The notes: generated by a model from the letters alone, not told the origin. Positions 30,855 through 40,466 are shown, counted from the stretch's first letter. The stretch is 64,000 nucleotides of DNA from JAHIGH01 sp964564035 (GCA_964564035.1 CAZLZN010000002.1:1-64000), one strand, 5' to 3'. Program-made: numbers and translations.

Positions 30855-32543
30855 ATGAAACGCTGGAAATTATTAAACCAACAAAAAGTTACAAATAAAA
30901 AAAAGGTAAATGAAAATATCATCAAACTGCTTCTCGCAAATCGCGGGATTTCTTCAAAAAAAGATATCGACGATTATTTAAATCCAAATCTGGAAAATAT
31001 ATCGTTTGATAGTGTCGGTATCGGCGATACTCGCATAAAAAAATTTCTGGAACGTATTATTAGCGCAATCACCAAAAAAGAACAGATCATTGTGTACGGA
31101 GATTACGACGTTGACGGGATTACCGGTACGGCGATTTTATGGGAGGTGCTTAACCGCGCGGGCGCCAAAGTCCTGCCGTTTATTCCGGACAGAGTTGATG
31201 AAGGGTATGGTCTTTCAATAGCCGGCATAAACAAGCTAATATCCAAAACCGACAACATCAAGCTCATTATTACAGTGGATAATGGTATAGTAGCAAACGA
31301 AGCCATAAATTACGCCAATTCCAAAGGTATCGAAGTAATAATAACTGATCACCATACGGTAGGCAAAACACTTCCCGATGCGGGCAATATTATTCATACA
31401 ACAACACTTTGCGGGGCAGGAATTGCGTATCTTCTAAGCAAAGCTATCAAAAACAAAATTTTACACAAAACAGACTTGAACAGCGATGACCATTTGGAAC
31501 TGGCAGCTCTCGGTACTGTTGCTGACATGGTGCCGCTTCTTGGTCCAAACAGAGCTATCGTGAAATACGGTCTCGAAAAATTAGCTTTTACGACGCGTCC
31601 AGGTTTAATAGAATTATATAAAAACGCCGGTTGTGAAAAAAATGTTTTTAGCTGTTACGAAGTCGGATTTATTATCGCTCCCCGACTCAATGCTTCGGGC
31701 AGGATAGAGAATGCAATGGATAGCTTGCGCCTGCTATGCACCAAAGACAGATTAAGAGCTAAAAAACTCGCCGACAAACTTGAAGAAACGAACAAAGAGC
31801 GCCAGTTTCTTATGAAAGAAGCAGCCGAAGATTCAATACTTAGGATAAAAAATCAGGAAACAAATATCAAAAAAATCTTAATTGTGTCGCACGAAAATTA
31901 CAATCAGGGAATAATCGGACTGGTAGCAGGTAAATTAGTAGAAGAATTTTATCGTCCCTCGATTGTCATTTCCATAGGTGAAACCCATAGCAAAGCATCA
32001 GTCAGATCGGTAGAAGGATTCAACATAATTGAATTCTTAAGATCCAAATCGGAGTATTTCGTCAACGTCGGCGGCCACCCGATGGCAGCCGGCTTTACTA
32101 TAGAGACATCAAAATTAACAGAATTTCAGACGGCGCTGGAACTAGCGGCCGAATCAACTTTGGATCCTGAGACATTGAAGCGTCAGTTGAAAATTGACCT
32201 TGAGATTCCTTTTGAACTTATAACACAGGAGTTATATTCGGATCTGCAAAAAATGGCGCCGTTCGGTATGAAAAATCCCGAACCGGTTTTTTGCTCAAGC
32301 GGCCTGAAAATAATGGATCTGAGAATTTTGGGGCAGGAGGGCAAACACCTCAAGCTCAAATTAAAAAGCGGCAATTCGGAATCAGTGGGGTTCGGTATAG
32401 ACGCGATCGGTTTCGGTATGGGTCAAAGAGCCGGAGAGCTTGCCGTCGGGGATTCCATCAGCGCGGCGTACACGATCGATCAAAACACCTGGAACGGCAG
32501 CACAAATCTACAGCTTAAATTGAAGGACATTCGACTGAATTAA
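30855..32543 (+). CDS. recJ: Single-stranded-DNA-specific exonuclease RecJ
   Basis: 5'-3' ssDNA exonuclease acting in recombination and repair. DHH-family motifs: YGDYDVDGITGTAIL, ITVDNGI, IITDHHTVGKTLPDA, ELAALGTVADMVPLLGPNRAIVKYGL, NASGRIENAMDSLRLLC, then DHHA1 motif VGGHPMAAGFTIE and an OB-like C-terminal domain (KMAPFGMKNPEPVF). The length of 562 residues is normal. It is divergent from cca with 53 bp between the start codons. Confidence 0.95.
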   Translation: MKRWKLLNQQKVTNKKKVNENIIKLLLANRGISSKKDIDDYLNPNLENISFDSVGIGDTRIKKFLERIISAITKKEQIIVYGDYDVDGITGTAILWEVLNRAGAKVLPFIPDRVDEGYGLSIAGINKLISKTDNIKLIITVDNGIVANEAINYANSKGIEVIITDHHTVGKTLPDAGNIIHTTTLCGAGIAYLLSKAIKNKILHKTDLNSDDHLELAALGTVADMVPLLGPNRAIVKYGLEKLAFTTRPGLIELYKNAGCEKNVFSCYEVGFIIAPRLNASGRIENAMDSLRLLCTKDRLRAKKLADKLEETNKERQFLMKEAAEDSILRIKNQETNIKKILIVSHENYNQGIIGLVAGKLVEEFYRPSIVISIGETHSKASVRSVEGFNIIEFLRSKSEYFVNVGGHPMAAGFTIETSKLTEFQTALELAAESTLDPETLKRQLKIDLEIPFELITQELYSDLQKMAPFGMKNPEPVFCSSGLKIMDLRILGQEGKHLKLKLKSGNSESVGFGIDAIGFGMGQRAGELAVGDSISAAYTIDQNTWNGSTNLQLKLKDIRLN

Positions 32544-32551
32544 GAATGAGA

Positions 32552-33259
32552 TTATTGAGAAGCTCTTTCGACTAACTCTTCAATCGATCCCACATTAGGG
32601 ATAGGTTTGGGCATTGCGTCATTTTTTGTAAATCTTAACATCTCTCGCTCAGCCTCAGACGCTCTGAATAACACCTCGTCTTTAAAAGTTTTTTCATTAT
32701 ATAGTGACTCTCCGGTATTCAAATGCTGGTCTGGATTTGACCTATTTAGTAATTCCACATATTGCGAAAATGTAAAAACTCGAACAGGTATTTTTGGATA
32801 ACGCGGTTTAGCATGACCACTTACATCAACTTCTAATACCCTGGATGAGTTCCTGATTCTGTGATGCCCGTCAACTACTATTAATTTCGCTGATCCGTTA
32901 ACAAGAGGTTCAAAGCACACTAAAGCAGGATTGGAATACAAATAGTCAGGATCTTTTTCGAATTCTGCGATTACTTTGAGGGTACTTCCGCGACGATTGT
33001 TTTCTCTCGCGAGTTGCGTCCCATACAAATTTCTTCTATCGACCAGGATTTTTGGTCCTATCCCCTCTGCCTCCGATAACTTAACTGTATCTTCTGTAGG
33101 ATAAACTAATTCACCTTGTCTTAATCTTCTCTCTATTCGGTCCTGAATATAATCAAAAACATCGATATGTATTTCGGGACGTCCATTTGGAATGTAATGA
33201 ATCAAATGTGGATTTTCGCCCTTTTTATGATAATACTCTGGCCTTCGCTCAATATTCAT
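32552..33259 (-). CDS. ParB/sulfiredoxin-fold-like protein
   Basis: A 235-residue soluble protein. The central KLIVVDGHHRIRNSSRVLEV, preceded by an SNPALVCFEP strand, matches the conserved DGHHR box of ParB-like nuclease domains. No helix-turn-helix of canonical ParB is evident, and parA is not adjacent. Residues 1-60 are rich in Tyr and charged residues. It could be a stand-alone ParB-like NTPase or nuclease; the biological role is unknown. It is convergent with recJ, 8 bp between stops. Confidence 0.6.
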   Translation of the reverse strand: MNIERRPEYYHKKGENPHLIHYIPNGRPEIHIDVFDYIQDRIERRLRQGELVYPTEDTVKLSEAEGIGPKILVDRRNLYGTQLARENNRRGSTLKVIAEFEKDPDYLYSNPALVCFEPLVNGSAKLIVVDGHHRIRNSSRVLEVDVSGHAKPRYPKIPVRVFTFSQYVELLNRSNPDQHLNTGESLYNEKTFKDEVLFRASEAEREMLRFTKNDAMPKPIPNVGSIEELVERASQ

Positions 33260-33425
33260 ATATATAAAAAAGATAATTGTCCTATAGTATACTCATTATT
33301 ACTCAGCTTGTCAAGGGTCTGATTTCCTGCTGCGCTCACCTTGCGAAGTTTTATTAACGTGCTGACTCACCTCTAATTTAGTCCATTATATATTTTATAT
33401 ATAAACAGATGACTTAGATTGCGAA
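33260..33425. other. Spacer, nothing firmly assigned
   Basis: 166 bp, AT-rich, with a TATATATTTTATATATA palindrome-like tract near 33387-33403. No gene seen. Confidence 0.4.
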
Positions 33426-34772
33426 TTATACACCCAATACCGTTCTGTGTTTTCTGCGCACCAGCTCTATAGACACATTTTTCATTCTTTCCCTATCAAA
33501 TTTATAAAAATCCTCCGGAAACAAAAAATCCATAACTCCGGATTTAAAAATTCGTTCTATCTCATATTCATCATGTGCCACCCCGTCTTTGAGTTTATAA
33601 TTAAGATATTCTTCAGTTGTTAAAAGAAGTATCTCCGGCCTTGCCCCATGAGCTCTGGCATGAAATTTTACCATTCTGATATCCGACGATCCCCCTATGG
33701 AATGGTTTTCTCTTCCTCCCTCCCCATAGGTATCCTCAGGATCCTCAAATGTCACTGCAGATCCTGTTTCGATTGCTTTATCATGCAAGTGTCTTATAAA
33801 TCTGTTAATGTCTGCCTTGTTTTCCAAAACAGCCATAAGCCCAAGTTCATCTTCTACGGCAGATGCAGGATTATCTTTACCTTTTCTAAGTAGTTTTATT
33901 ATTTTACTAGTCATTGATTTTTCCCGCGTGTCCTGAAGTACCGGTATCGATTTTCCGTCGACAACTATTCTTCTTCTTTCAACTGTCTCAATGCGCTGAT
34001 CGGGTTTCGGCGAATAATTATCTGCATCATTTTTGGATAATATCCTGGCATCAATACAACTCATATCGCTCAGATTATGCGTACTCAGTATGCTGTCTTC
34101 TGTAGTAGGCTGATCCCCGCTCATTGCCCATACATTATTGCTTAAAAAATCTTTGAAAGTACTATACTGCTTTTCCGTATCGACTTCTCTTCGGCGGCTG
34201 TCGATAGTCCCCGCGAGGCGCATCAATAACAACTTGCGCTTTGCCTCAAATCTCCTTTGGGGATTTAAATTTTTATCTAGAAGCATTAGTCCGAGTCTGA
34301 ATGGATTATTCTCCTGCTCAACTTCTTCTGACTGCGAAAGATCAACGAAACGTGTAGTTAAGTTTTTTTTAATTACTTTTATTACATCGTTTGCCATTTC
34401 GCCATATGTCTCTATTTGCCGCTCAAGCATCTCGGGAGATCCTTCCAAACCGAACATTCTTCCATAAAGAGCTATGGCCTTGTCGCTTTTTTCTTTATGT
34501 GTACTCGTCTTAGATAACAAAGTGCCCGCCTCGCTCCAGTCCTTTAAGCCCATTAGATGCTTAAACTCCTGCATGGCCAGTCTTAGCTTTAACTTTTCGG
34601 TTCTTGTAGGTTTTTGCTTATCTTTTAAATACCTGCGCCCCTCTAGTGAAAAATTATTAATTTCCGGCGTAACAGCGCCCCAGCCGCTTTCTCTATAGGC
34701 ATAAAAATTGCCCCCCACTTTATCTTCATTTTTGCTCACTTGGGCTCCTTTGGCTTGTGCGGATTCACTCAT
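33426..34772 (-). CDS. Large soluble protein of unknown function
   Basis: A 448-residue, highly charged, mostly helical protein with no membrane span. Notable stretches are EQENNPFRLGLMLLDKNLNP, VEDELGLMAVLENKADINRF, a Gly/Ser-rich loop YGEGGRENHSIGGSSDIRM and a C-terminal segment EIERIFKSGVMDFLFPEDFY. The VEDELGLMAVL...ADINRFIRHLHD part vaguely recalls the beta-strand/helix pattern of RelA/SpoT synthetase domains, but key residues cannot be confirmed. Probably lineage-specific. Divergent from aspS with about 54 bp between starts. Confidence 0.55.
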   Translation of the reverse strand: MSESAQAKGAQVSKNEDKVGGNFYAYRESGWGAVTPEINNFSLEGRRYLKDKQKPTRTEKLKLRLAMQEFKHLMGLKDWSEAGTLLSKTSTHKEKSDKAIALYGRMFGLEGSPEMLERQIETYGEMANDVIKVIKKNLTTRFVDLSQSEEVEQENNPFRLGLMLLDKNLNPQRRFEAKRKLLLMRLAGTIDSRRREVDTEKQYSTFKDFLSNNVWAMSGDQPTTEDSILSTHNLSDMSCIDARILSKNDADNYSPKPDQRIETVERRRIVVDGKSIPVLQDTREKSMTSKIIKLLRKGKDNPASAVEDELGLMAVLENKADINRFIRHLHDKAIETGSAVTFEDPEDTYGEGGRENHSIGGSSDIRMVKFHARAHGARPEILLLTTEEYLNYKLKDGVAHDEYEIERIFKSGVMDFLFPEDFYKFDRERMKNVSIELVRRKHRTVLGV

Positions 34773-34826
34773 ATTTATATTATGCTACATCTTCTATTTT
34801 TTTGCTATAATACATTTATATTTATT

Positions 34827-36221
34827 ATGTCCAAAACTGATCCAAGAATTCTATCTTCAAACACGCCTGATTTGATCGGACAGGAAATTGTTGCCCAAGG
34901 CTCCGTTCATGCACGGCGCGATCACGGCAAGCTTATATTCATCGATATCCGCGACCGGACAGGTCTTTTACAGGTTGTTTTCATACCGAGTTCATCACCA
35001 GACGCTCACAAGCTCGCCGGCGAACTCCGCCCCGAAGATATTGTAGAAATAAAAGGCAAAGTCAACAAAAGACCCGACCGCCTGATCAACCCCAGGATAG
35101 TCAGTGGTACAGTCGAGCTTGAAGCGCTTGAGCTAAAAATTCTAAGCAAATCAGACACTCTCCCTCTCGATCTTGGCGCCGAAGATCTCAATGTCGAACT
35201 TCCTACGCTTCTCGACCACAGAGCGCTCACCCTGCGCCATGAAAGCGTGAAGTCAATTTTCAAAGTCCAAAGTGCCCTGCTCGAAGGCTTCCGCAAGTCA
35301 GCCCGCGAGCTCGATTGTACCGAGATTGTAGTCCCGACAGTAGCCGCGAGTTCAACCGAAGGCGGAGCCGAAGTGTTTACTGTTGACTATTACGGACACA
35401 AAGCTTTTCTTACTCAGAGCCCCCAGCTTTACAAACAAATAATGGTACCTGTATTTGAGCGCGTCTTTACAATTGCCCATGCATATCGCGCTGAGCCGTC
35501 GGTCACAACCCGGCATCTCGCGGAGACTACTCAAATGGATTGCGAAATAGGATTCGTGGACTTTGAAGGTCTCATGGATATTTATGAACACATCGCTCAT
35601 TTTATGGTCAAACAAGTTGAAAAAACTTGCCCGGATGAACTCCAAAAATACAATCCAAATCCGGTACTGCTTGGCAAAATTCCGAGGTTGACGCTCCGGG
35701 AAGCTCAGGAAATTATATATTCCAAATTCGGCCGCGACGCGAGAGGAGAAAAAGATCTCGGCCCGGCGGATGAAGTAGATATTTGCAAATGGGCGCGGGA
35801 AGAGCACAAAAGTGACTTTGTAACGATTACTCACTTCCCCACCAGGAAACGGGCTTTTTATACTATGCCCGATCCTGAAGACCCCGAGTATAGCTTGAGC
35901 TTTGATCTTTTGTTTCGAGGCGTTGAAATACTAAGCGGAAGCCAGCGCATCAATGACTATTCTCAGTTAGTCTCGGCAATCAAAGACCGGGGCATGGAAC
36001 CGGACGATTTCGGTCTTTATCTTCAGGCATTCAAATACGGCATGCCGCCAGAGGGAGGATTTTCATTCGGTCTCGAAAGGCTTACTATGAAAATGCTTGG
36101 ACTAGAAAATGTCCGCCAGGCATCCCTTTTCCCGCGGGACATGGAGCGTGTCGATGAAAGATTTTCCAAAAAATCAGAATCCAATGAAAAAAAAGCCCAA
36201 ATACTTCAAAAAAAGCAATAA
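34827..36221 (+). CDS. aspS: Aspartyl-tRNA synthetase, archaeal/AspS2 type
   Basis: Charges tRNA-Asp (and possibly tRNA-Asn if non-discriminating). The 464-residue enzyme has the N-terminal OB domain (VHARRDHGKLIFIDIRDRTGLLQVVF), class II motif 2 (FTIAHAYRAEPSVTTRHLAETTQMDCEI) and motif 3 (GGFSFGLERLTMKMLGL), but lacks the large GAD insertion of ordinary bacterial AspRS (about 590 residues), so it is of the archaeal-type class. The start at 34827 (MSKTDPRI) follows TATAAT (34806-34811); an upstream ATG would precede the promoter. It overlaps the next gene by 38 bp. Confidence 0.88.
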   Translation: MSKTDPRILSSNTPDLIGQEIVAQGSVHARRDHGKLIFIDIRDRTGLLQVVFIPSSSPDAHKLAGELRPEDIVEIKGKVNKRPDRLINPRIVSGTVELEALELKILSKSDTLPLDLGAEDLNVELPTLLDHRALTLRHESVKSIFKVQSALLEGFRKSARELDCTEIVVPTVAASSTEGGAEVFTVDYYGHKAFLTQSPQLYKQIMVPVFERVFTIAHAYRAEPSVTTRHLAETTQMDCEIGFVDFEGLMDIYEHIAHFMVKQVEKTCPDELQKYNPNPVLLGKIPRLTLREAQEIIYSKFGRDARGEKDLGPADEVDICKWAREEHKSDFVTITHFPTRKRAFYTMPDPEDPEYSLSFDLLFRGVEILSGSQRINDYSQLVSAIKDRGMEPDDFGLYLQAFKYGMPPEGGFSFGLERLTMKMLGLENVRQASLFPRDMERVDERFSKKSESNEKKAQILQKKQ

Positions 36222-37212
36222 AACCGAAACAGTAGAAAAAGTTGTAAAAACTAAAAAAGCATACAGCTTTGATTATTTTGGATTTATATACACATCCCTC
36301 AAAATTGTTCCGGTTATTTTATTCGTGTTATTTTTGGCGCTTTATTACCAAAATAACCGCATAAACCAAAATATTCAATCCCTTGAACTAAAAGATGCCG
36401 GTTACAGCGTCAGACTGACTGACTACCCTTTTCTGACCGATTTTATACCCCCCGATATCACAGCCAAATCCGCGATTATCCTTGAAGCAGATTCAAATGC
36501 TGTTTTATACTCTAAAAATCCGGAGCTTAGATTATCGATCGCGTCGACTGCCAAAATAATGACGGCTTTAGTTGGTCAGGAATATTATTCGCCAAATTCG
36601 GTACTGAAAATTTATACTCCTCAGGTGGAGGGTTCGAATCTGGGTTTTAGGCAGAATGAGGAGTACATATATTCCGATCTCCTGAAAGCTATGTTTCTCC
36701 CGTCATCCAATGAAGCCGCGTATGCAATTGCCGACAATTATCCTGGCGGTATGGAAAATTTTGTTAAACGCATGAATGAAAAAGCATTAGAGCTCGGGCT
36801 TACCAACACCCACTTCAAAGACCCGGCCGGACTGGATGATGATGAGAATTATTCCAATGTATATGAACTCGCCCGCGTTTCATCTCATCTGACCAAATAC
36901 CCTGATCTAAAAAAAATAGTTTCATTGACTCAAGCCGATATAGCGGATATTACAGGTAAGCACAATATGAGATTTAACAATCTGAACAAATTGCTTGGGG
37001 TGGATGGTGTAAACGGAATCAAAACAGGTACGACCTACGGCGCCGGTGAAGTCTTGGTTACTTCGAAAAATATTGAAGGGAAGACATTTATAGTTGTTGT
37101 TATGAAAAGCGTATCCCGCTTTGATGATACCAGACAGCTCTTATCGCTTTTATCAACAAAACTGGATTACATTAGGCCGGGATATTTAACTCAAGCCCTA
37201 AACTCCCGATAA
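36184..37212 (+). CDS. D-alanyl-D-alanine carboxypeptidase (penicillin-binding protein, DacA/DacF-like)
   Basis: Trims peptidoglycan pentapeptides outside the membrane. After a basic N-terminus (KKKPKYFKKSNK) and one anchor span (about residues 40-60), the S11 peptidase motifs appear: SxxK in LSIASTAKIMTAL, SxN in LPSSNEAAYAIA, and KTG in GIKTGTTYGAGEV. At 342 residues it is close to DacF without the C-terminal amphipathic extension. It starts inside the 3' end of aspS. Confidence 0.9.
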   Translation: MKKKPKYFKKSNKTETVEKVVKTKKAYSFDYFGFIYTSLKIVPVILFVLFLALYYQNNRINQNIQSLELKDAGYSVRLTDYPFLTDFIPPDITAKSAIILEADSNAVLYSKNPELRLSIASTAKIMTALVGQEYYSPNSVLKIYTPQVEGSNLGFRQNEEYIYSDLLKAMFLPSSNEAAYAIADNYPGGMENFVKRMNEKALELGLTNTHFKDPAGLDDDENYSNVYELARVSSHLTKYPDLKKIVSLTQADIADITGKHNMRFNNLNKLLGVDGVNGIKTGTTYGAGEVLVTSKNIEGKTFIVVVMKSVSRFDDTRQLLSLLSTKLDYIRPGYLTQALNSR

Positions 37213-37213
37213 G

Positions 37214-38380
37214 TCATTTTTGCAGTTGGTCATCCGTTAGCGCGGATACAAAAGCGAAAAATCCGTTGTTCCCTTCGAATACATATACAGGCATTAGGTA
37301 TTCCTGTTCGTTTTCACCCAAATAATAAGCGAGCCTTATATTTTTTATCAAAATATTATTGTCAGCACCGGCATACGATGCTATATAGGCAGTTCCGCCG
37401 ATAAGTTCATCATAGGCAGACTGTACTGTTTTTAGTTTATAAGTGGCTGTCGCGTCTTTCAGATCAGGTTTCTGATGGGTGAAAAAGCTCTGCACGACCT
37501 GCGCCTCTTGCTGTCCGGACGCGATCCAGAAGCTCATTGTCGAATAAGGGGGATTCGGATATACGATAGGTAATTTTATTTTGATAGTGGGCTTAAATTC
37601 TTCTGCTTCGCCCGTTTTCAGATCGTATTCCAGATCTTTTTGATAAAAATCGACTCTGATTACGTGCGCTTTGGACAGGCTGGTAGTAGGCACGAGAATA
37701 TTCCCCTCAGGCGTTGTCTGAATTGAAAATAGCTGTGGAAAAGTAAACAGCGAATCCGGATTATTTTTTGTACTGGATTTTGTAAAATCCAGATCCCCTG
37801 GCATGAGAGTCGCTGTAGTCAGGAATTTTTTGGCTGTATCGATCGCGCTGATCTCATCAGATAAATGCTGTGCCGACAGGACAACCAGCCTTTGCAAAAA
37901 TTGTGATGTCATTTTGTAATTGAATGAATTAATATCGAAAATTATTTGCCGGCTGAATTCCTTGGACTCATCCCATTCGTAAAAAGGATCGGCGAGTTGT
38001 TTTTCGGGAATAGTTGTGCCGTCCGCGTCCACAAAATCAAGCGCTGCAACCTTTTTGCGTACTTTGTCCAAGTTCAGGAAATTCGGTGCCGGTTTGATAA
38101 TTGGAAATATACTCAGCCTGTCAGGAAGCCCCGTGGGTAATCCGCCCGTTGTCGTTTGTATGGTATATGTAAAATTTGTATCTGTTACATTGTTTGGAAA
38201 TTCAAGCGGCGGAAGCAGTCCATATGCTTTCGTAGGCGGTTCAATTTGAGGAGGATATAGATAATTCCATACTGTAATTCCTACCCTGACCAGAATTACT
38301 ATTACAACAATTCCGATGATGCCAATAATGCTTCCTACACCTGCTCTTTTTACATTCTCGACCGTCTCATGAAGCGTCAT
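37214..38380 (-). CDS. Exported protein with single N-terminal anchor, unknown function
   Basis: A 388-residue protein: an N-terminal span at about residues 18-38 (SIIGIIGIVVIVILVRVGITVW), then a long extracytoplasmic part starting with a proline-rich segment (YPPQIEPPTKAYGLLPPLEF). The rest is beta-rich (GNILVPTTSLSKAHVIRVDFY) and ends with LMPVYVFEGNNGFFAFVSA, which recalls PepSY/lipoprotein-like strands but gives no firm family. The start at 38380 (MTLHETVENV) is preferred over a longer frame crossing the gltX promoter. Confidence 0.62.
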   Translation of the reverse strand: MTLHETVENVKRAGVGSIIGIIGIVVIVILVRVGITVWNYLYPPQIEPPTKAYGLLPPLEFPNNVTDTNFTYTIQTTTGGLPTGLPDRLSIFPIIKPAPNFLNLDKVRKKVAALDFVDADGTTIPEKQLADPFYEWDESKEFSRQIIFDINSFNYKMTSQFLQRLVVLSAQHLSDEISAIDTAKKFLTTATLMPGDLDFTKSSTKNNPDSLFTFPQLFSIQTTPEGNILVPTTSLSKAHVIRVDFYQKDLEYDLKTGEAEEFKPTIKIKLPIVYPNPPYSTMSFWIASGQQEAQVVQSFFTHQKPDLKDATATYKLKTVQSAYDELIGGTAYIASYAGADNNILIKNIRLAYYLGENEQEYLMPVYVFEGNNGFFAFVSALTDDQLQK

Positions 38381-38430
38381 ATATTGAGTATAAATAAAAT
38401 ATAAAGTACAATGCAAGAGAGGCGCCGTAA

Positions 38431-38454
38431 GGTATCTCTCGCAGGGAGATATGG
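38431..38454 (+). promoter_or_regulatory. Hairpin in the gltX 5' region
   Basis: TATCTC and GAGATA pair around TCGCAGG, 25 bp upstream of the gltX start. It is too small for a T-box and no aminoacyl-type specifier is seen; it could be a simple leader hairpin. Confidence 0.3.
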
Positions 38455-38475
38455 CTTGAATCTTAAAAGATAAAT

Positions 38476-39879
38476 ATGGCACAGAAAATAACAGTACGAA
38501 CCCGAATTGCACCCAGTCCGACTGGAGAAAATCTTCATATCGGCAATCTATACACAGCGCTTCTCAACTGGGTTATAGCCCGCAAAAACAAAGGCCGATT
38601 CATAGTCCGCATTGAAGATACGGATAGACTGCGTCTTGTAGAGGGGTCGGAAGACCGGATATTGGATACTCTGAAATCATACGGACTTGATTACGATGAA
38701 AGCACCGACAAAGGAGGGCCGTTCAACCCGTATCGTCAGTCGGAGCGCCTGGATATATATCGAAAATACGCACTTGAACTTATCTCCAAAAAAGCCGCCT
38801 ACTACTGTATCTGCACCAAAGAGCGCTTGGCACAGCTTCGCGAAAAACAGCTTCAGGAAAAAATACAAACCAGATATGATAAACACTGTTTATCTGTACA
38901 AGACGAAGTATTAGAGCAAATAAAAAACGGTGCGCCGTCTGTTGTCAGGCTGAATATTTTACCTAGACAAAAAATGTCTTTTACGGATCTAATACGCGGC
39001 GAAATTACCTTTAGCTCGGACGAAGTTGACGATCAGGTGCTTCTCAAGTCGGACGGCTTCCCCACATATCACTTGGCGGTCGTGATTGACGATCATCTAA
39101 TGGAGATTACTCATGTGATACGCGCCGAAGAATGGATTTCATCAACGCCCAAACATATTTTATTATACGAATCATTCGGATGGCCGCGTCCGCTGTTTGC
39201 GCATACGCCCATTCTCCGCAATCCGGACAAAAGCAAGCTCTCCAAAAGAAAAAATCCCGTCTGGGCAAATTGGTATTTGGAAGAAGGCTTTTTGCCTGAA
39301 GCAGTGCTGAATTACCTTGCTCTAATGGGCTGGAGCCATCCAGAGCAGAAAGACATATTTGAAATTGAAGAATTTATCAAAGAATTCGAATTAAAAAACA
39401 TAAAAACAGTCGGTCCCGCGTTTGATATCCAAAAACTCAAATGGATGAATCAGCAGTATATTCAGGCACTTACTCCCGGTGATTTGAAAAACAGACTTCA
39501 AAATTTCTACCGTGACAAAATATCTCTATCTGACGATTTATTTCACAAATTATATCCTCTTATCCACACGCGCATGGAGCTTCTAAAAGATTTTAAAGAT
39601 TTGACAGGTTTTATATTTGATCCTCAAAAATACCCACCCAGAAGCAGTCTGGAAAAAGAAATTGCCGGTTATCTGATAGAGCAGTTTAATTCTGAGAAAT
39701 CCTGGAGCAAGGACAGAATACTTGATTTACTCAAGTCAGCTCTCATGCATTTCAAAATAAAAATGTCGGTCCTTTATTATATTTTAACCGGCAGCGAAAA
39801 AGGTCTTCCATTGCCTGAATCTCTAGAAATATTAGGCAAAGACCAAACTATTCACAGGCTTAAACTGTTTCTAAAATAG
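38476..39879 (+). CDS. gltX: Glutamyl-tRNA synthetase
   Basis: Class I synthetase charging tRNA-Glu, and tRNA-Gln if non-discriminating. HIGH motif: RIAPSPTGENLHIGNLYTAL; then FIVRIEDTDRLRLVEGSEDRIL; the KMSKS equivalent is KLSKRKNP. The 467 residues are standard for bacterial GluRS, and VLNYLALMGWSHPEQKDIF and FDIQKLKWMNQQYI are typical late motifs. It heads a plus-strand run with the PAP2 and DgkA genes; tRNA-Gln is encoded 1 kb downstream. No gatCAB is seen here. Confidence 0.95.
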   Translation: MAQKITVRTRIAPSPTGENLHIGNLYTALLNWVIARKNKGRFIVRIEDTDRLRLVEGSEDRILDTLKSYGLDYDESTDKGGPFNPYRQSERLDIYRKYALELISKKAAYYCICTKERLAQLREKQLQEKIQTRYDKHCLSVQDEVLEQIKNGAPSVVRLNILPRQKMSFTDLIRGEITFSSDEVDDQVLLKSDGFPTYHLAVVIDDHLMEITHVIRAEEWISSTPKHILLYESFGWPRPLFAHTPILRNPDKSKLSKRKNPVWANWYLEEGFLPEAVLNYLALMGWSHPEQKDIFEIEEFIKEFELKNIKTVGPAFDIQKLKWMNQQYIQALTPGDLKNRLQNFYRDKISLSDDLFHKLYPLIHTRMELLKDFKDLTGFIFDPQKYPPRSSLEKEIAGYLIEQFNSEKSWSKDRILDLLKSALMHFKIKMSVLYYILTGSEKGLPLPESLEILGKDQTIHRLKLFLK

Positions 39880-39881
39880 CT

Positions 39882-40466
39882 ATGCTTCTCGGCCGTTTTA
39901 TTTCATATATTTCAAACCCGATTTTTATCTTGCTCGGCCTACCCTATTTTATGGTTTACCTTTTCACCGGCGATACTGCGTCAGCGATTTTTTGGACTAT
40001 CTATACATGGGTTTATCTGTTTGTTTTTGCTTTATTTGTCGTTATAGGTGTCCGCAGAGGTTTTTATACGGACTTAGATGTCTCAAGTCGGGAAGATAGG
40101 TTTTCTCTTTATTTATTCGCGTCAATAATTACTTTTTTATATTTTATTACTCTTATTTTTTTATCGGCGCCCGCGATATTATATTTAATATCCATAGGTG
40201 TTATGGCCGGCATACTGGCCGGAAGCATAGTAAATACCCGGATCAAAGCCTCTGTTCATGTTGCTGCTGTATCAGCGCTGATTACCGGTCTGGCTCTTGT
40301 TTATCAGGGATACTACTGGCTTTTATATATTTTAATTCCTGTCATCTGCTGGGCGCGCGTAAAAATAGAAAGACATACTGTCCCGGAAGTTATTGCAGGC
40401 AGTTTCATTGGATCGATACTTGCTGTTATAATGTATTTTGTAGCACTAAATTATCACTTTTTATGA
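39882..40466 (+). CDS. PAP2-like membrane phosphatase
   Basis: A 194-residue protein with about six spans and the lipid phosphatase signature in reduced form: RIKASVHVAAVSALITG (KASxH segment), then WARVKIERHTVPEVIAGSFIG (SRxxxxxH-like, here R-x-x-x-E-R-H-T). It probably dephosphorylates lipid phosphates such as undecaprenyl pyrophosphate. The adjacent DgkA-type kinase gene overlaps by 4 bp, suggesting linked undecaprenol or diacylglycerol phosphate metabolism. The classical KX6RP motif is not evident. Confidence 0.72.
   Translation: MLLGRFISYISNPIFILLGLPYFMVYLFTGDTASAIFWTIYTWVYLFVFALFVVIGVRRGFYTDLDVSSREDRFSLYLFASIITFLYFITLIFLSAPAILYLISIGVMAGILAGSIVNTRIKASVHVAAVSALITGLALVYQGYYWLLYILIPVICWARVKIERHTVPEVIAGSFIGSILAVIMYFVALNYHFL

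Noticed and set aside
30802..30855. N-terminal extension of cca (MDIFIYVISS...)
   Set aside because: The extension is hydrophobic, overlaps the divergent recJ promoter and start, and is atypical for the family; MTHKIPQ is the normal beginning.
34740..34826. Longer aspS start (MGSFGLCGF...)
   Set aside because: The extension lies upstream of the TATAAT box and is antisense to the start of the divergent gene; MSKTDPRI begins the OB domain.
38381..38512. N-terminal extension of the exported protein at 37214-38380
   Set aside because: It would run antisense through the gltX leader and start, and precedes a normal short basic N-terminus plus anchor.
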